Numbered from the stretch's first letter, positions 19,342 through 29,100 are shown. The stretch: 64,000 nt of DNA from Plesiomonas shigelloides (GCF_900087055.1 NZ_LT575468.1:1178001-1242000); one strand, 5' to 3'. The notes: generated by a model not told the origin, from the letters alone. A program made the numbers and translations.

Positions 19342-20026
19342 GTTTATCTCCTGAATAAAGTGAAAACTTTTTATTAAGCGGTCGGTTGTGGTGCATCAAT
19401 CCATTACACATCCATCACATTGCAGCGGTGTATCAGGCAACCCTTTTGCAGCAATGTTTCAGTATATGCGGGCTTGATAAATTTACATGGCTCTTGCCGT
19501 ATCACACCCGTGAGGTAACGCGCTTAGTAAACTGTTTTCGGTCAGTAGAGCGAGGTTTACGTTATCGGATCAGGTTTACCTGATGGAGTGCTATGCGCTG
19601 TTTTAGCTTGCTGCTGCGCTGCAAAAACAGAATGTGATCAACACCGGATAACTGTAATTTAGTTTCGCCACACTGACCGTGTTCTTCCGTAAACTTACGA
19701 CATTAGCATACGCATTTATTTGTCAGACTTGTGTGACTAAATTCACAAATTTCATCAGCTGACTCCTTTCAGCTTGGTCGTTTGATGCTCAAATGTGCAC
19801 TGTGTGTTGTGGATTATGTAAACATACAGTATCAAAAATGCTATCGTTATGCATGGTGTTGGTGCGCAATAAAACACCATAACCGAAGGAAAACTAAGAG
19901 AATAAGACTACTTACACAGCATAGACTCAGTGATGTAATTTTATTAAATTAGAGCCGGAAGAATATCTTCTACAGGTATTAGCTGAGCAATTCCTTATTC
20001 CGTCTGTCTGCTTACTGGAGTTAAGC
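19342..20026. other. Divergent control region between adhE and ychE
   Basis: About 690 bases without a convincing gene. It probably contains the long untranslated leader and promoter of adhE on the minus strand and the ychE promoter on the plus strand. A near-perfect CRP site at 19732-19747 is annotated separately. I did not find a clear FNR box. Confidence 0.6.
19729..19750. promoter_or_regulatory. CRP (cAMP receptor protein) binding site
   Basis: TGTGA-CTAAAT-TCACA (19732-19747) matches the CRP half-sites perfectly with the right 6-base spacer, and flanking bases (TTG before, AATTT after) extend the symmetry. It lies about 390 bases upstream of the adhE start and 280 upstream of ychE; which promoter it serves cannot be told. 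Confidence 0.75.
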
Positions 20027-20668
20027 GTGGCCCATTTATTTGATGTTGCTATTTTTACTAAGTTTTTCATTGGGTTATTCGCTTTGGTAAACCCAGTCGG
20101 GATCTTGCCGGCGTTTATCAGCCTGACCAGTCACCAAAGTGAGGTGCTGCGTAATAAAACCAACCTGACGGCAACGGTGTCAGTGGCGGTGATTTTGTGG
20201 GTGGCGTTGTTTCTGGGGCAGGGGATCTTGCAGATCTTCGGTATTTCCTTGGAATCGTTCCGTATTGCCGGTGGTTTTCTGGTGATCACCATCGCGATGT
20301 CGATGATCAGCGGTAAGCTGGGTGAAGATAAGCAGAACAACCAGGAAAAATCAGAGTCAGCGCTGCGCGATAACGTGGGCGTTGTGCCGTTGGCGCTGCC
20401 ATTGATGGCCGGTCCGGGTGCGATCAGCTCCACCATTGTATGGGGTACGCGCTATAACCAGTGGTACAACATGCTGGGTCTGAGTGTGGCGATCGCGCTG
20501 TTTGCCCTGATGTGTTGGGCGATTTTCCGCGCCGCGCCGTATATTGTCCGTCTGCTGGGGCAGACCGGTATTAACGTCATCACCCGTATTATGGGCTTGA
20601 TGCTGATGGCGCTTGGGATTGAATTTATTGTGACCGGTATTCGCGCCTTGTTCCCAGGGCTAGCGTAA
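20027..20668 (+). CDS. ychE: MarC-family membrane protein YchE
   Basis: A 213-residue UPF0056/MarC-family inner-membrane protein with six predicted membrane segments. It matches E. coli YchE (215 residues) closely: FIGLFALVNPVGI, GKLGEDKQNNQEKSES, VVPLALPLMAGPGAISST, GINVITRIMGLMLMALGIEF. Function is unknown. It uses a GTG start at 20027 with GGAG eight bases upstream. The adhE-ychE-opp order is the same as in E. coli. Confidence 0.94.
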   Translation: MAHLFDVAIFTKFFIGLFALVNPVGILPAFISLTSHQSEVLRNKTNLTATVSVAVILWVALFLGQGILQIFGISLESFRIAGGFLVITIAMSMISGKLGEDKQNNQEKSESALRDNVGVVPLALPLMAGPGAISSTIVWGTRYNQWYNMLGLSVAIALFALMCWAIFRAAPYIVRLLGQTGINVITRIMGLMLMALGIEFIVTGIRALFPGLA

Positions 20669-20745
20669 TTGCGAGCGTACGTCTTTGAGTTGCGATTCCT
20701 TGCGCCTCCTCGCTTAAGTTCTATAGCCTAGCGGGTAGCATAAAT

Positions 20746-20778
20746 AAAACGGCAGTGAAGTCTTTCACTGCCGTTTTT
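20746..20778 (+). terminator. ychE terminator
   Basis: AAAACGGCAGTGAA-GTCT-TTCACTGCCGTTTTT, a 14-bp stem with T-run. It separates ychE from the opp operon. Confidence 0.93.
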
Positions 20779-21128
20779 GTATCTGGGGTACCAAACGCGG
20801 GAGCGTGGTGGTTGAGCGTGCGCTGGTTTAGTCTGTAGGTCTGTGTTGTTGTTTTGTTTCTTGCTTCTTACATCGCGCTTTTTGTCCTTCTGCGTTATTT
20901 GGCTTGGCTTTTGCGCTGAACCGGCGATTTTCCCTCTTTTTTCTGCTGTATGCGGCTAATGCCTAAACCGGATTTGGGCCTGATCAACGTTGGCGTTTTT
21001 TTCTGCGTTCAGACTAAATTTTGTCTTATCGGTAATCGGCTATTGTGCTCCGGTTAAATAGCTGATATGAGTGTTATATGCGCGATTGATGTAATATTGT
21101 TCTGATAATTGGTTATAAAATAGACGCA

Positions 21129-21144
21129 AGGTCTGGCCAGACCT
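21129..21144. promoter_or_regulatory. Perfect 16-bp palindrome, candidate operator upstream of opp
   Basis: AGGTCTGGCCAGACCT reads the same on both strands. Its TGGCCAGACC core recalls operators of GntR/FadR-type regulators (TGGTCNGACCA) but is not an exact match. It lies 329 bases before oppA. Confidence 0.4.
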
Positions 21145-21364
21145 GCAGGATATTTCACTAACCAATTGATTAGTAAACTGTTCGCATAATTCACGGTGCT
21201 AATGTGTTTCTGGTGTGTAAAATATCGGTTACATATGTAGATAAAAGCTACCGCACAGAAAAGGTTATTTTTTCTGGTGAATTGTGCTAACAGGATGATA
21301 CATAATCGGTGCGCAAATCAGCGATGGTTTCGGCCGTTCGCCGATTCCCGTAAAGGTACTGAAA

Positions 21365-21409
21365 ATGACAGACAGGGCTTGCTCGGGGAAAAGTAAGAAC
21401 ATGACTTAA
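21365..21409 (+). CDS. Possible 14-codon upstream open frame in the opp leader
   Basis: ATG at 21365, TAA at 21407-21409, encoding MTDRACSGKSKNMT. AAAGG lies eight bases before the ATG, so translation is possible. It is followed by CATGA-CTTAAA-TCATG, a small inverted repeat overlapping its end. No similarity is recognised; it may be chance. Confidence 0.2.
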   Translation: MTDRACSGKSKNMT

Positions 21410-21472
21410 ATCATGCACTTACTCAGGTTTCACCGGATAGTGAACACCTTAAATTAATAGCGGAGATTAAGA

Positions 21473-23191
21473 ATGACTTATAACAAGAAAAAACTGGCAG
21501 TTACCATTGCAATGCTTGCCGGCGTGACAATGGGCCTTACCGGTTGTGATAACAACTCCTCTTCATCCAGCGCACCGGCCAGTGCAGCTGCTGACGCAAA
21601 CAAAACCGATAAAGCGACACCAGCCAAAGTCGACCCGAATGCCAAGACCAAAAATGGTGATGTGCTGGCGGCGACTCAGACGCTGGTACGTGGTAACGGT
21701 GATGAGCCAGCCTCTTTGGATCCACACAAAGTGGAAGGGGTGCCGGAATCTAACATCATCCGTGATCTGCAAGAAGGGATCGTGAATCTGGACGGTAACG
21801 GTCAGGTGATCCCTGGTGTAGCAGAAAGCTGGGAAAACGAAGGCTTCAAACGTTGGGTGTTCCACCTGCGTAAAGATGCTAAGTGGTCTAACGGCCAGCC
21901 TGTGACGGCGGATGACTTTGTGTTTAGCTGGCGCCGTCTGGTTGATCCAAAAACCGGTTCTCCGTACGCCTCTTATCTCGAATATGCTCAGATTGAGAAC
22001 GTCAGTGACGTTATCAATGGTAAAAAACCGCCAGAAACGCTGGGCGTGAAAGCACTGGATCCGTACACCTTGGAAGTGGTGCTGTCGAAGCCGGTGCCTT
22101 ATTTTGTGAAGATGTTGTCGCACACCTCCACTAAGCCTGTGAACAAAGCGGTAGTTGAGCAGTTTGGTGATAAGTGGACTTCCCCAGCCAACTATGTCAG
22201 CAACGGTGCCTATAAGCTGAAAGATTGGGTCGTGAACGAGCGTATCGTACTGGAACGTAACCCGCAGTATTGGGATAACGCTAACGTCACTATCGATCAG
22301 GTGACTTATTTGCCAGTGAATGATGAAACGGATGTGAACCGTTATCGTGCTGGCGAAGTGGATATGACCTACAACTCGCTGCCAATTGAGATGTTCAAGA
22401 AGCTGCAGGCCGATATCCCACAAGAAGTGCATGTTGACCCGTATCTGTGCTCTTACTATTACGGCGTGAATACGGCCAAAGCGCCATTTGATGATGTGCG
22501 TGTGCGTAAAGCGCTGTCACTGGCGGTGGATCGTGACGTGATCGCCAAGCAGGTGATGGGCCAAGGCCAGATCCCTGCCTATATGTTTACCCCAGAAATC
22601 ACCAACGGTTTTGACGGTAAAAACCCTGAGTGGGCAAACTGGACACAAGATCAGCGTAATCAGGAAGCTGCGAAATTGCTGACTGAAGCGGGCTTTGATA
22701 AGAGCAAGCCGCTGAAATTTACTCTGCTGTACAACACCTCCGAAAACCACAAGAAAGTGGCCGTGGCCATCACTTCAATGTGGAAGAAAAATCTGGGCGT
22801 GGATGTCGCACTGGAAAACCAAGAGTGGAAAACCTTCTTGGATAACCGCCGCTTGGGTAACTATGACGTGACTCGTGCAGGCTGGTGTGCCGACTATAAC
22901 GACCCGACCGCCTTCCTGAACATTTTGCTGTCGAAGAGCAGCAACAATGACATGAAGTACAAGAGTGCCGAGTTTGATAGCACCATGGTGAAGACGCTGG
23001 AAGCGGCAACGGATGCGGAGCGCGCTGCGCTGTATCAAGCTGCTGAGGCGATTGCCGATACCGATGCGCCGTTGATCCCGCTGTACCACTACGTTAGCAC
23101 CCGTTTGGTGAAGCCGTATGTGGGCGGTTATAGCGGTAACAACCCGCAGGATGAGATTTACAGTAAAGATCTCTATATCAAACAGCACTAA
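21473..23191 (+). CDS. oppA: Oligopeptide ABC transporter substrate-binding lipoprotein OppA
   Basis: A 572-residue solute-binding protein for oligopeptides. The mature part aligns with E. coli OppA throughout: SLDPHKVEGVPESN, ESWENEGFKRWVFHLRKDAK, GAYKLKDWVVNERIVLERNP, DEVHVDPY-like VHVDPYLCSYYYGVN, RAGWCADYNDPT. Unlike E. coli OppA, which is a free periplasmic protein, the N-terminus has a lipobox (LTGC, Cys25) followed by a Ser/Ala/Lys-rich linker to about residue 65. Asp at position +2 after Cys would favour retention in the inner membrane by the Lol rule. It is the first gene of oppABCDF; GGAG precedes the ATG. Confidence 0.96.
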   Translation: MTYNKKKLAVTIAMLAGVTMGLTGCDNNSSSSSAPASAAADANKTDKATPAKVDPNAKTKNGDVLAATQTLVRGNGDEPASLDPHKVEGVPESNIIRDLQEGIVNLDGNGQVIPGVAESWENEGFKRWVFHLRKDAKWSNGQPVTADDFVFSWRRLVDPKTGSPYASYLEYAQIENVSDVINGKKPPETLGVKALDPYTLEVVLSKPVPYFVKMLSHTSTKPVNKAVVEQFGDKWTSPANYVSNGAYKLKDWVVNERIVLERNPQYWDNANVTIDQVTYLPVNDETDVNRYRAGEVDMTYNSLPIEMFKKLQADIPQEVHVDPYLCSYYYGVNTAKAPFDDVRVRKALSLAVDRDVIAKQVMGQGQIPAYMFTPEITNGFDGKNPEWANWTQDQRNQEAAKLLTEAGFDKSKPLKFTLLYNTSENHKKVAVAITSMWKKNLGVDVALENQEWKTFLDNRRLGNYDVTRAGWCADYNDPTAFLNILLSKSSNNDMKYKSAEFDSTMVKTLEAATDAERAALYQAAEAIADTDAPLIPLYHYVSTRLVKPYVGGYSGNNPQDEIYSKDLYIKQH

Positions 23192-23353
23192 ACCTATGTG
23201 CTGATGCCAGCCGCTCTTTTGCCGGGAGCGGCTTGGCAATCAGCGTCTGGGTTACAGGCACAAGAAAACCACACGTAAACGCAGGGAGCGCGTTAGTGCT
23301 CTCTACATAACCATAAACAGCGTTTACGCCGTGTGACAGGGAGGATGTGCGCA

Positions 23354-24274
23354 ATGTTGAAGTTTATTTTTCGCCGGCTTTTGGAAGCCATTCCAACGCT
23401 GCTGGTTCTGATCACCGTTTCGTTTTTTATGATGCGTTTGGCACCGGGAAGTCCGTTTACCGGTGAACGCAGCCTGCCGCCGGAAGTTCTGGCCAATATC
23501 GAAGCTAAATACCACCTGAATGAGCCGTTATACAGTCAGTATTTCCGTTATCTCGGTCAGTTGGCACAGGGGGATTTTGGCCCATCGTTCAAGTACAAAG
23601 ATTTTTCCGTTAATGATCTGGTGTCGCAAGCCTTTCCGGTATCGCTCGAGATCGGGATTTACGCCTTTATCTTGGCGCTGATTTTGGGGGTAACGGCAGG
23701 CGTGATTGCCGCGTTAAAGCAAAATACGGTGCTCGATTATACGGTGATGGGGTTTGCCATGACCGGTGTGGTGATCCCGAGTTTTGTGATTGCGCCGCTG
23801 CTGGTGTTGCTGTTCTCGTTGGGGCTGAAACTGTTACCGGCCGGGGGCTGGAATGACGGTAGCCTGATCAATATGGTACTGCCGGTTTCAGCGTTGGCGA
23901 TTGCCTATACTGCCAGTATTGCGCGGATCACCCGCGGCTCGATGATTGAAGTACTGCACTCTAACTTCATCCGTACCGCGCGTGCCAAGGGCTTACCGCT
24001 GCGCCGTATTGTGCTGCGTCATGCACTCAAGCCCGCGATGTTGCCGGTCATTTCCTATTTAGGCCCCGCATTCGTCGGCATCATTACCGGTTCGATTGTG
24101 ATTGAAACTATTTTCGGTCTGCCGGGGATTGGCCGTTTGTTCGTGAACGGTGCCCTGAACCGTGATTACTCGATGGTGCTTAGTCTGACCATTTTGGTTG
24201 GTACCCTGACTATCTTGTTTAACGCGATCGTAGACATCCTGTATGCCTTCATCGATCCGAAAATCCGCTATTAA
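23354..24274 (+). CDS. oppB: Oligopeptide ABC transporter permease OppB
   Basis: A 306-residue inner-membrane permease, the same length as E. coli OppB, with the family start LKFIFRRLLEAIPTL and the coupling EAA loop around RTARAKGLPLRRIVLRHALK. The ATG at 23354 is chosen because it reproduces the family N-terminus and has GGGAGG about ten bases upstream; the upstream start at 23333 would add seven residues. It lies 160 bases after oppA, a gap that in other bacteria allows oppA to be made in excess. Confidence 0.96.
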   Translation: MLKFIFRRLLEAIPTLLVLITVSFFMMRLAPGSPFTGERSLPPEVLANIEAKYHLNEPLYSQYFRYLGQLAQGDFGPSFKYKDFSVNDLVSQAFPVSLEIGIYAFILALILGVTAGVIAALKQNTVLDYTVMGFAMTGVVIPSFVIAPLLVLLFSLGLKLLPAGGWNDGSLINMVLPVSALAIAYTASIARITRGSMIEVLHSNFIRTARAKGLPLRRIVLRHALKPAMLPVISYLGPAFVGIITGSIVIETIFGLPGIGRLFVNGALNRDYSMVLSLTILVGTLTILFNAIVDILYAFIDPKIRY

Positions 24275-24286
24275 TCGGGGTGTTTT

Positions 24287-25195
24287 ATGATGATGACGAA
24301 AAAAAATGCCGCCGCAGTGGAGCAATTCGCCGGTCAGCTGGATATTGAAGGCCGCAGTCTGTGGCAGGATGCGTTCCGCCGCTTTAAAAGTAACCGCGCG
24401 GCGATGATCAGCTTGATGATTTTGTCGTTGATTACCTTGTATGTGCTGTTCGGGCCGTCTTTGTCGCCGTTTGCGTTTGATGAGACTGATTGGAGTGCCA
24501 TGAGCGTCGCGCCTGCGCTGGAGGGAAATCACTATTTCGGAACTGACTCGCTCGGCCGCGATCTGTTTGTCCGTACTGCGTTGGGGGGGCGAATTTCCCT
24601 GATGGTGGGGCTGGCCGGTGCGCTGGTGGCGGTGCTGTTTGGCACCCTGTATGGCGCGACCTCCGGCTATCTGGGCGGACGTGTCGACTCACTGATGATG
24701 CGGGTGTTAGAAATTCTGAACGCCTTCCCATTCATGTTCTTCGTGATCTTGCTGGTGACCTTGTTCGGCCGCAACATCTTCTTGATCTTCGTGGCAATCG
24801 GCATGGTGTCATGGCTGGATGTGGCGCGGATCGTGCGTGGCCAGACCTTGAGCCTCAAGCGTAAAGAATTTATTGAAGCGGCGTTGGTGTGCGGGGTGTC
24901 GTCACGCAATATCGTGATGCGCCATATTGTGCCGAACGTGCTCGGCGTGGTGGTGATTTATGCGTCGTTGCTGGTGCCGGGCATGATCTTGTTTGAATCC
25001 TTCCTGAGCTTCTTAGGACTGGGAGTTCAAGAGCCGATGACCAGTTGGGGCGCGTTGTTGCAAAGCGGTGCCACCACCATGGAAGTGGCGGTATGGCAGC
25101 TGCTGATCCCCGCCTGTTTTCTGATTATTACGCTGTTTTGTTTCAACTTTATCGGTGATGGGCTGCGTGATGCCCTCGATCCGAAAGATCGTTAA
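24287..25195 (+). CDS. oppC: Oligopeptide ABC transporter permease OppC
   Basis: A 302-residue permease matching E. coli OppC (302). It has the N-terminal cytoplasmic segment EGRSLWQDAFRRFKSNRAA, the periplasmic GTDSLGRDLFVR motif, and the EAA loop EAALVCGVSSRNIVMRHIVPN. It pairs with OppB to form the translocation pore. Three ATG codons follow one another (24287, 24290, 24293); which is used cannot be decided. It begins 12 bases after oppB. Confidence 0.96.
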   Translation: MMMTKKNAAAVEQFAGQLDIEGRSLWQDAFRRFKSNRAAMISLMILSLITLYVLFGPSLSPFAFDETDWSAMSVAPALEGNHYFGTDSLGRDLFVRTALGGRISLMVGLAGALVAVLFGTLYGATSGYLGGRVDSLMMRVLEILNAFPFMFFVILLVTLFGRNIFLIFVAIGMVSWLDVARIVRGQTLSLKRKEFIEAALVCGVSSRNIVMRHIVPNVLGVVVIYASLLVPGMILFESFLSFLGLGVQEPMTSWGALLQSGATTMEVAVWQLLIPACFLIITLFCFNFIGDGLRDALDPKDR

Positions 25196-25210
25196 GTCAG
25201 GGAGTACCGT

Positions 25211-26176
25211 ATGAAGTTGTTGGATGTCGAAGATCTGCGGGTCACCTTCTCTACGCCAGATGGTGATGTGACGGCGGTTAACGATCTGAACTTTTCCTTG
25301 AGCGCGGGTGAGACGCTGGGCATTGTTGGCGAGTCCGGCTCAGGTAAATCGCAAACCGCGTTTGCCATCATGGGCTTGCTGGCTAAAAACGGCACCATTG
25401 GTGGCTCGGCCAAATTTATGGGTAACGAGATCCTGAATCTGCCGGAATCGCAGCTTAATCGTCTGCGCGCCGAAGAGATTGCCATGATCTTCCAAGACCC
25501 GATGACCTCGCTGAACCCGTATATGCGGGTGGGCGAGCAGTTGATGGAAGTGCTGATGCTGCACAAGGGCGCCAGCCGCAATGAGGCGTTTGAGCAATCG
25601 GTGAAGATGCTGGATGCGGTGAAGATGCCGGAGGCGCGTAAGCGCATGCGCATGTATCCGCATGAGTTTTCGGGTGGGATGCGCCAGCGGGTGATGATCG
25701 CCATGGCGCTGCTGTGTCGTCCAAAATTGTTGATTGCCGATGAACCAACTACTGCGTTGGATGTGACGGTACAAGCGCAGATTATGGAGCTGCTGAACGA
25801 GCTGAAACGCGAGTTCAATACCGCCATTATCATGATCACCCACGATCTGGGTGTGGTGGCGGGGATCTGTGACAAGGTGTTGGTGATGTATGCCGGTCGT
25901 ACCATGGAATATGGCATGGCGCGCGATATTTTCTACCGCCCAAGCCACCCGTATTCGATTGGTCTGCTGGATGCGGTGCCGCGCTTAGATAGCAGTGGCA
26001 GCGAGTTGGCCACCATCCCAGGTAATCCACCGAACTTGCTGCGTTTGCCGCAGGGCTGTCCGTTTCAGGAGCGCTGCCTGAAAGTGAGCGATATTTGCCG
26101 TCAGCAAAGTCCGGCATTGATGTCATTTGGTGAAGGGCGTGAACGCGCCTGTCATTGGAACTGGGAGAAGGCATGA
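25211..26176 (+). CDS. oppD: Oligopeptide ABC transporter ATPase OppD
   Basis: A 321-residue ATP-binding subunit. Walker A is GESGSGKS (about residues 39-46), signature motif FSGGMRQR, Walker [14 protein letters not shown]-loop MITHDLGVV; the C-terminal oligopeptide/dipeptide domain includes the cysteines seen in [14 protein letters not shown], which in related ATPases can bind an iron-sulfur cluster. It lacks about 16 N-terminal residues of E. coli OppD, which are not conserved. AGGGAG precedes the ATG. Its stop overlaps the oppF start. Confidence 0.96.
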   Translation: MKLLDVEDLRVTFSTPDGDVTAVNDLNFSLSAGETLGIVGESGSGKSQTAFAIMGLLAKNGTIGGSAKFMGNEILNLPESQLNRLRAEEIAMIFQDPMTSLNPYMRVGEQLMEVLMLHKGASRNEAFEQSVKMLDAVKMPEARKRMRMYPHEFSGGMRQRVMIAMALLCRPKLLIADEPTTALDVTVQAQIMELLNELKREFNTAIIMITHDLGVVAGICDKVLVMYAGRTMEYGMARDIFYRPSHPYSIGLLDAVPRLDSSGSELATIPGNPPNLLRLPQGCPFQERCLKVSDICRQQSPALMSFGEGRERACHWNWEKA

Positions 26177-27249
26177 TGATGAATGACGTAACCGCTGCCG
26201 GTTCTGATGTGATGGCTACTGGCGTAGCCGCCAAAGCAGATCGACATACCGATAAACTGGCGGACAAGAAAGTGCTGCTGGAAGTGTCAGATCTGAAAGT
26301 GCACTTTGATATTAAAGATGAGAAAGCCTGGTTCTGGGAGCCAGCGAAAAAACTCAAAGCGGTAGATGGCGTGACCTTGCGTTTGTACGAAGGGGAAACG
26401 CTGGGCGTGGTGGGGGAGTCGGGTTGCGGTAAGTCGACCTTTGCTCGCGCCATTATCGGGTTGGTGAAAGCCACTGCCGGTAATGTGGTGTGGTTAGGGC
26501 AGGAGTTGACGCGCCTGAGTGATGCGCAGATGCGTGATAAGCGCAAAGAGATCCAGATGATTTTCCAAGATCCGCTGGCATCGCTGAACCCGCGAATGAC
26601 CATCGGCGATATTATCGCTGAGCCGCTGATCACTTTCTATCCGCAGCTGAGTCGGCAGGAAGTGCGCGACAAAGTCAAAGCGATGATGATGAAAGTGGGT
26701 CTGCTGCCGAACTTGGTGAACCGTTATCCGCACGAGTTTTCCGGCGGTCAGTGTCAGCGGATCGGGATCGCGCGGGCGTTGATCCTTGAGCCAAAACTGA
26801 TCATCTGCGATGAGCCGGTGTCGGCACTGGATGTGTCGATTCAGGCGCAAGTAGTGAACTTGCTCAAATCATTGCAGCGTGAGATGGGGCTGTCGCTGAT
26901 TTTTATCGCGCACGATTTGTCGGTGGTGAAACATATCTCCGATCGGGTGTTGGTGATGTATCTGGGCAATGCGGTGGAGCTTGGCACCTATGATGAGGTG
27001 TATCACAATCCGCTGCATCCTTATACGCGCGCCCTGATGTCGGCGGTGCCGATCCCTGATCCAGACAAAGAGCGCAACAAGCAGATCCAGCTGCTGGAAG
27101 GGGATTTGCCATCGCCAATCAACCCGCCATCTGGCTGCGTGTTCCGTACTCGCTGTCCGTTGGCTGGCCCTGAGTGTGCGCAGACCAAGCCGCTGCTGGA
27201 AGGCAGTTTCCGCCACGCGGTATCTTGTTTGCGCGCCGATCCGCTGTGA
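26173..27249 (+). CDS. oppF: Oligopeptide ABC transporter ATPase OppF
   Basis: A 358-residue second ATPase of the oligopeptide importer. Walker [10 protein letters not shown], signature FSGGQCQR, Walker [13 protein letters not shown] and H-loop FIAHDLSVV are intact; the C-terminus has [14 protein letters not shown] with conserved cysteines. The N-terminus is about 24 residues longer than E. coli OppF and poorly conserved. The start ATG at 26173 overlaps the oppD TGA (ATGA), indicating translational coupling. An alternative GTG/ATG at 26179 would trim two residues. Confidence 0.95.
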   Translation: MMMNDVTAAGSDVMATGVAAKADRHTDKLADKKVLLEVSDLKVHFDIKDEKAWFWEPAKKLKAVDGVTLRLYEGETLGVVGESGCGKSTFARAIIGLVKATAGNVVWLGQELTRLSDAQMRDKRKEIQMIFQDPLASLNPRMTIGDIIAEPLITFYPQLSRQEVRDKVKAMMMKVGLLPNLVNRYPHEFSGGQCQRIGIARALILEPKLIICDEPVSALDVSIQAQVVNLLKSLQREMGLSLIFIAHDLSVVKHISDRVLVMYLGNAVELGTYDEVYHNPLHPYTRALMSAVPIPDPDKERNKQIQLLEGDLPSPINPPSGCVFRTRCPLAGPECAQTKPLLEGSFRHAVSCLRADPL

Positions 27250-27308
27250 TGTAAAGCGCGCAGCATAAGCGAAAATCCACAAGCTAAAACACTACATAAA
27301 ACACTACA

Positions 27309-27339
27309 CGAAAAAGCCATCCCTCTGTGGATGGCTTTT
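27309..27339. terminator. opp operon terminator
   Basis: AAAAAGCCATCC-CTCTGT-GGATGGCTTTT hairpin 60 bases after oppF, with T-run on the plus strand and A-run that could also serve the converging sulP gene. Confidence 0.92.
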
Positions 27340-27408
27340 GCTTAGGTAAGGCTCAGATACTGCGCGTTGTTTCAGCTTTTTCTTTCTTCCTTAATGAATT
27401 GTTTGCAT

Positions 27409-29100
27409 TTAGATTTCACGATTGAGCGTAGTGGCCGCGCTGGGTGCGCGCGCATCAATGGCGTTTTGCACGCTGTAAAACACGTTATCTTCCGGTAGCA
27501 CGGTCATTACACCGGTTTGCCACAGTGCTTCTCGGGCGCGCATGGCTTCCAAACGAGCGATACACACCGTGATGTGCTGGCGGTGTAGCTCACCAATCAG
27601 GGTTTTCAGTTTATCGGCGGCGGTGAGGTCAATATCTAGAATCCCACTGCATTCGATCACCAGCAGCCGCACTCCTTTTTTCTGCGCGATGCGCTGCCAC
27701 AGCTGATTGCTAAAAAAGTCAGCATTGGTGAAGTTGAGCGGTGCGGCAAAATGGTAGACCAGCACGTTAGGCAGGGTTTCCATCTCGTGTTTATTGTCTT
27801 GATGCCACCAGATAGAAGTGCCTTTGATGCGCATAAACTCGGCATTGTTGGGGCGAGCGGTGACAAACACCCCGTGCAGCAGCGACAAGATCACGCCCAG
27901 CATCACGCCCACTTCAATGCGCAGCAGCAAAATCATCACTAAGGTGGCGATACACAGATAAAACTCTTCGCGGCTTTGCTGGAAGATGCGCCGAATTTCG
28001 CTGATTTTCAGGATGCTTTGCCCGACATACATCAACACCCCAGCCAATGCGGCATGTGGGATCAGCGGCAAAATCGTGCGTGCGTTAAGCACGATCAGCG
28101 CCAACAATCCGGCTGCCACCAGCGCCGCTAACTGAGAACGGCCACCGGAGTTTTGGGTGATCACTGAGCGCGCCGGACTGGCGTTGGTAGTAAAGGTCCC
28201 GGCGATACCGGACAAAATACAGCCCAGCCCGATGCCGGCAAAATCTTGGCTCACCGGCGCTTCTTTATCTTGCGTGGTGCGTGCCACGGCGGCGGTTTGC
28301 ATGATGCACACTAAGGCCACCAGCAGCGCCAGTGGGAATAGGTGCATGACTGACTGCCACGGTAGACTCCAGAAGGCAAAATCGGGCCGCTGGGTATCGA
28401 CGGCGCTCAGTACGGTCACGCCATATTTGGGCAGATCGAATACCGCATTGAGCAACATGATCAGCAGCAGACCAAACAGTGCCGCCGGTAGGCGTGGATT
28501 GCGTCGGCCAACAATGGCGGTTAGCAGATAGAGGCTAAAGCCAATCAGGGTGGAAATGAGGTTGGCGTGCGGTAGCTGCCACAGCACCATCGCGAGTTGG
28601 CGCAGTAGGTGTCCGTGTGGGGTTGGGATCTCAAAAATCTGCGGTAACTGACCAACAATAATGTGTACCGAAATTCCGGCCAGAAAACCGATGGTGACCG
28701 GATACGAGAGCAAATCGGCCAGCCAGCCAAGGCGAAAGATGTAGGTGGTGATCAATATCAGCCCGACCAAAATCGACAGCAACCCCGCCAGATGCGCGTA
28801 TTCCGGCGTACCGGCTACGGCCATCAGTGACAGGCCAGAGGCAAAAATCGGCGCGATAGTGGAGTCAGCGCCGCCAGACAGATAGCGGTTCGCGCCTAAA
28901 ATGGCAAAACCGATAGCGGCGGCAATAAACGCGTAGATGCCGGTGAGCGGCGGCATGCCCGCCAGATGGGCGGTAGCCATTTGGGCCGGGAGGGCAATGG
29001 CCGCGACTGATACCCCAGCGACAACATCTCCCCATAGCCAGCTGAATTTCCAGTGGCGAAAGGATTGTAAAAAGAGACGAGGGGCGATGGCTGGTGGCAT
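27409..29100 (-). CDS. SulP-family anion transporter with STAS domain
   Basis: A 563-residue SLC26/SulP transporter. The membrane domain (about 1-400) begins with DVVAGVSVAAIALPAQMA and contains the family segment GIAGTFTTNASPARSVITQNSGGRSQLA. A C-terminal STAS domain (about 440-545) includes VIECSGILDIDLTAADKLKT. Substrates of this family range from sulfate and bicarbonate to dicarboxylates (E. coli DauA), so the ion moved here is unknown. The ATG at 29098-29100 has a poor ribosome-binding site. It lies downstream of the dGTPase-family gene on the same strand. Confidence 0.9.
   Translation of the reverse strand: MPPAIAPRLFLQSFRHWKFSWLWGDVVAGVSVAAIALPAQMATAHLAGMPPLTGIYAFIAAAIGFAILGANRYLSGGADSTIAPIFASGLSLMAVAGTPEYAHLAGLLSILVGLILITTYIFRLGWLADLLSYPVTIGFLAGISVHIIVGQLPQIFEIPTPHGHLLRQLAMVLWQLPHANLISTLIGFSLYLLTAIVGRRNPRLPAALFGLLLIMLLNAVFDLPKYGVTVLSAVDTQRPDFAFWSLPWQSVMHLFPLALLVALVCIMQTAAVARTTQDKEAPVSQDFAGIGLGCILSGIAGTFTTNASPARSVITQNSGGRSQLAALVAAGLLALIVLNARTILPLIPHAALAGVLMYVGQSILKISEIRRIFQQSREEFYLCIATLVMILLLRIEVGVMLGVILSLLHGVFVTARPNNAEFMRIKGTSIWWHQDNKHEMETLPNVLVYHFAAPLNFTNADFFSNQLWQRIAQKKGVRLLVIECSGILDIDLTAADKLKTLIGELHRQHITVCIARLEAMRAREALWQTGVMTVLPEDNVFYSVQNAIDARAPSAATTLNREI

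Larger units (their letters stand above)
20779..21472. other. Long upstream region of the opp operon
   Basis: About 690 bases with no gene of ordinary size. It is T-rich at 20820-20960 and contains a perfect 16-bp palindrome (21129-21144) and a possible 14-codon open frame (21365-21409), both listed separately. In E. coli oppA has a long leader regulated by the sRNA GcvB; here the region just before the oppA start (GAACACCTTAAATT) is A/C-rich enough to allow such pairing, which is inference. Confidence 0.55.

Noticed and set aside
19730..19749. Possible Rex site TTGTG ... CACAA near adhE
   Set aside because: The spacer is 10 bases rather than the 8 needed for a Rex operator; the CRP reading of the same bases is better.
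19833..19877. 14-codon open frame (MLSLCMVLVRNKTP) upstream of ychE
   Set aside because: No ribosome-binding site precedes it and nothing like an attenuator follows.
21537..22432. Long minus-strand open frames opposite oppA, adhE and copA
   Set aside because: They lack family similarity and ribosome-binding sites and are explained by codon bias of the real gene on the other strand.
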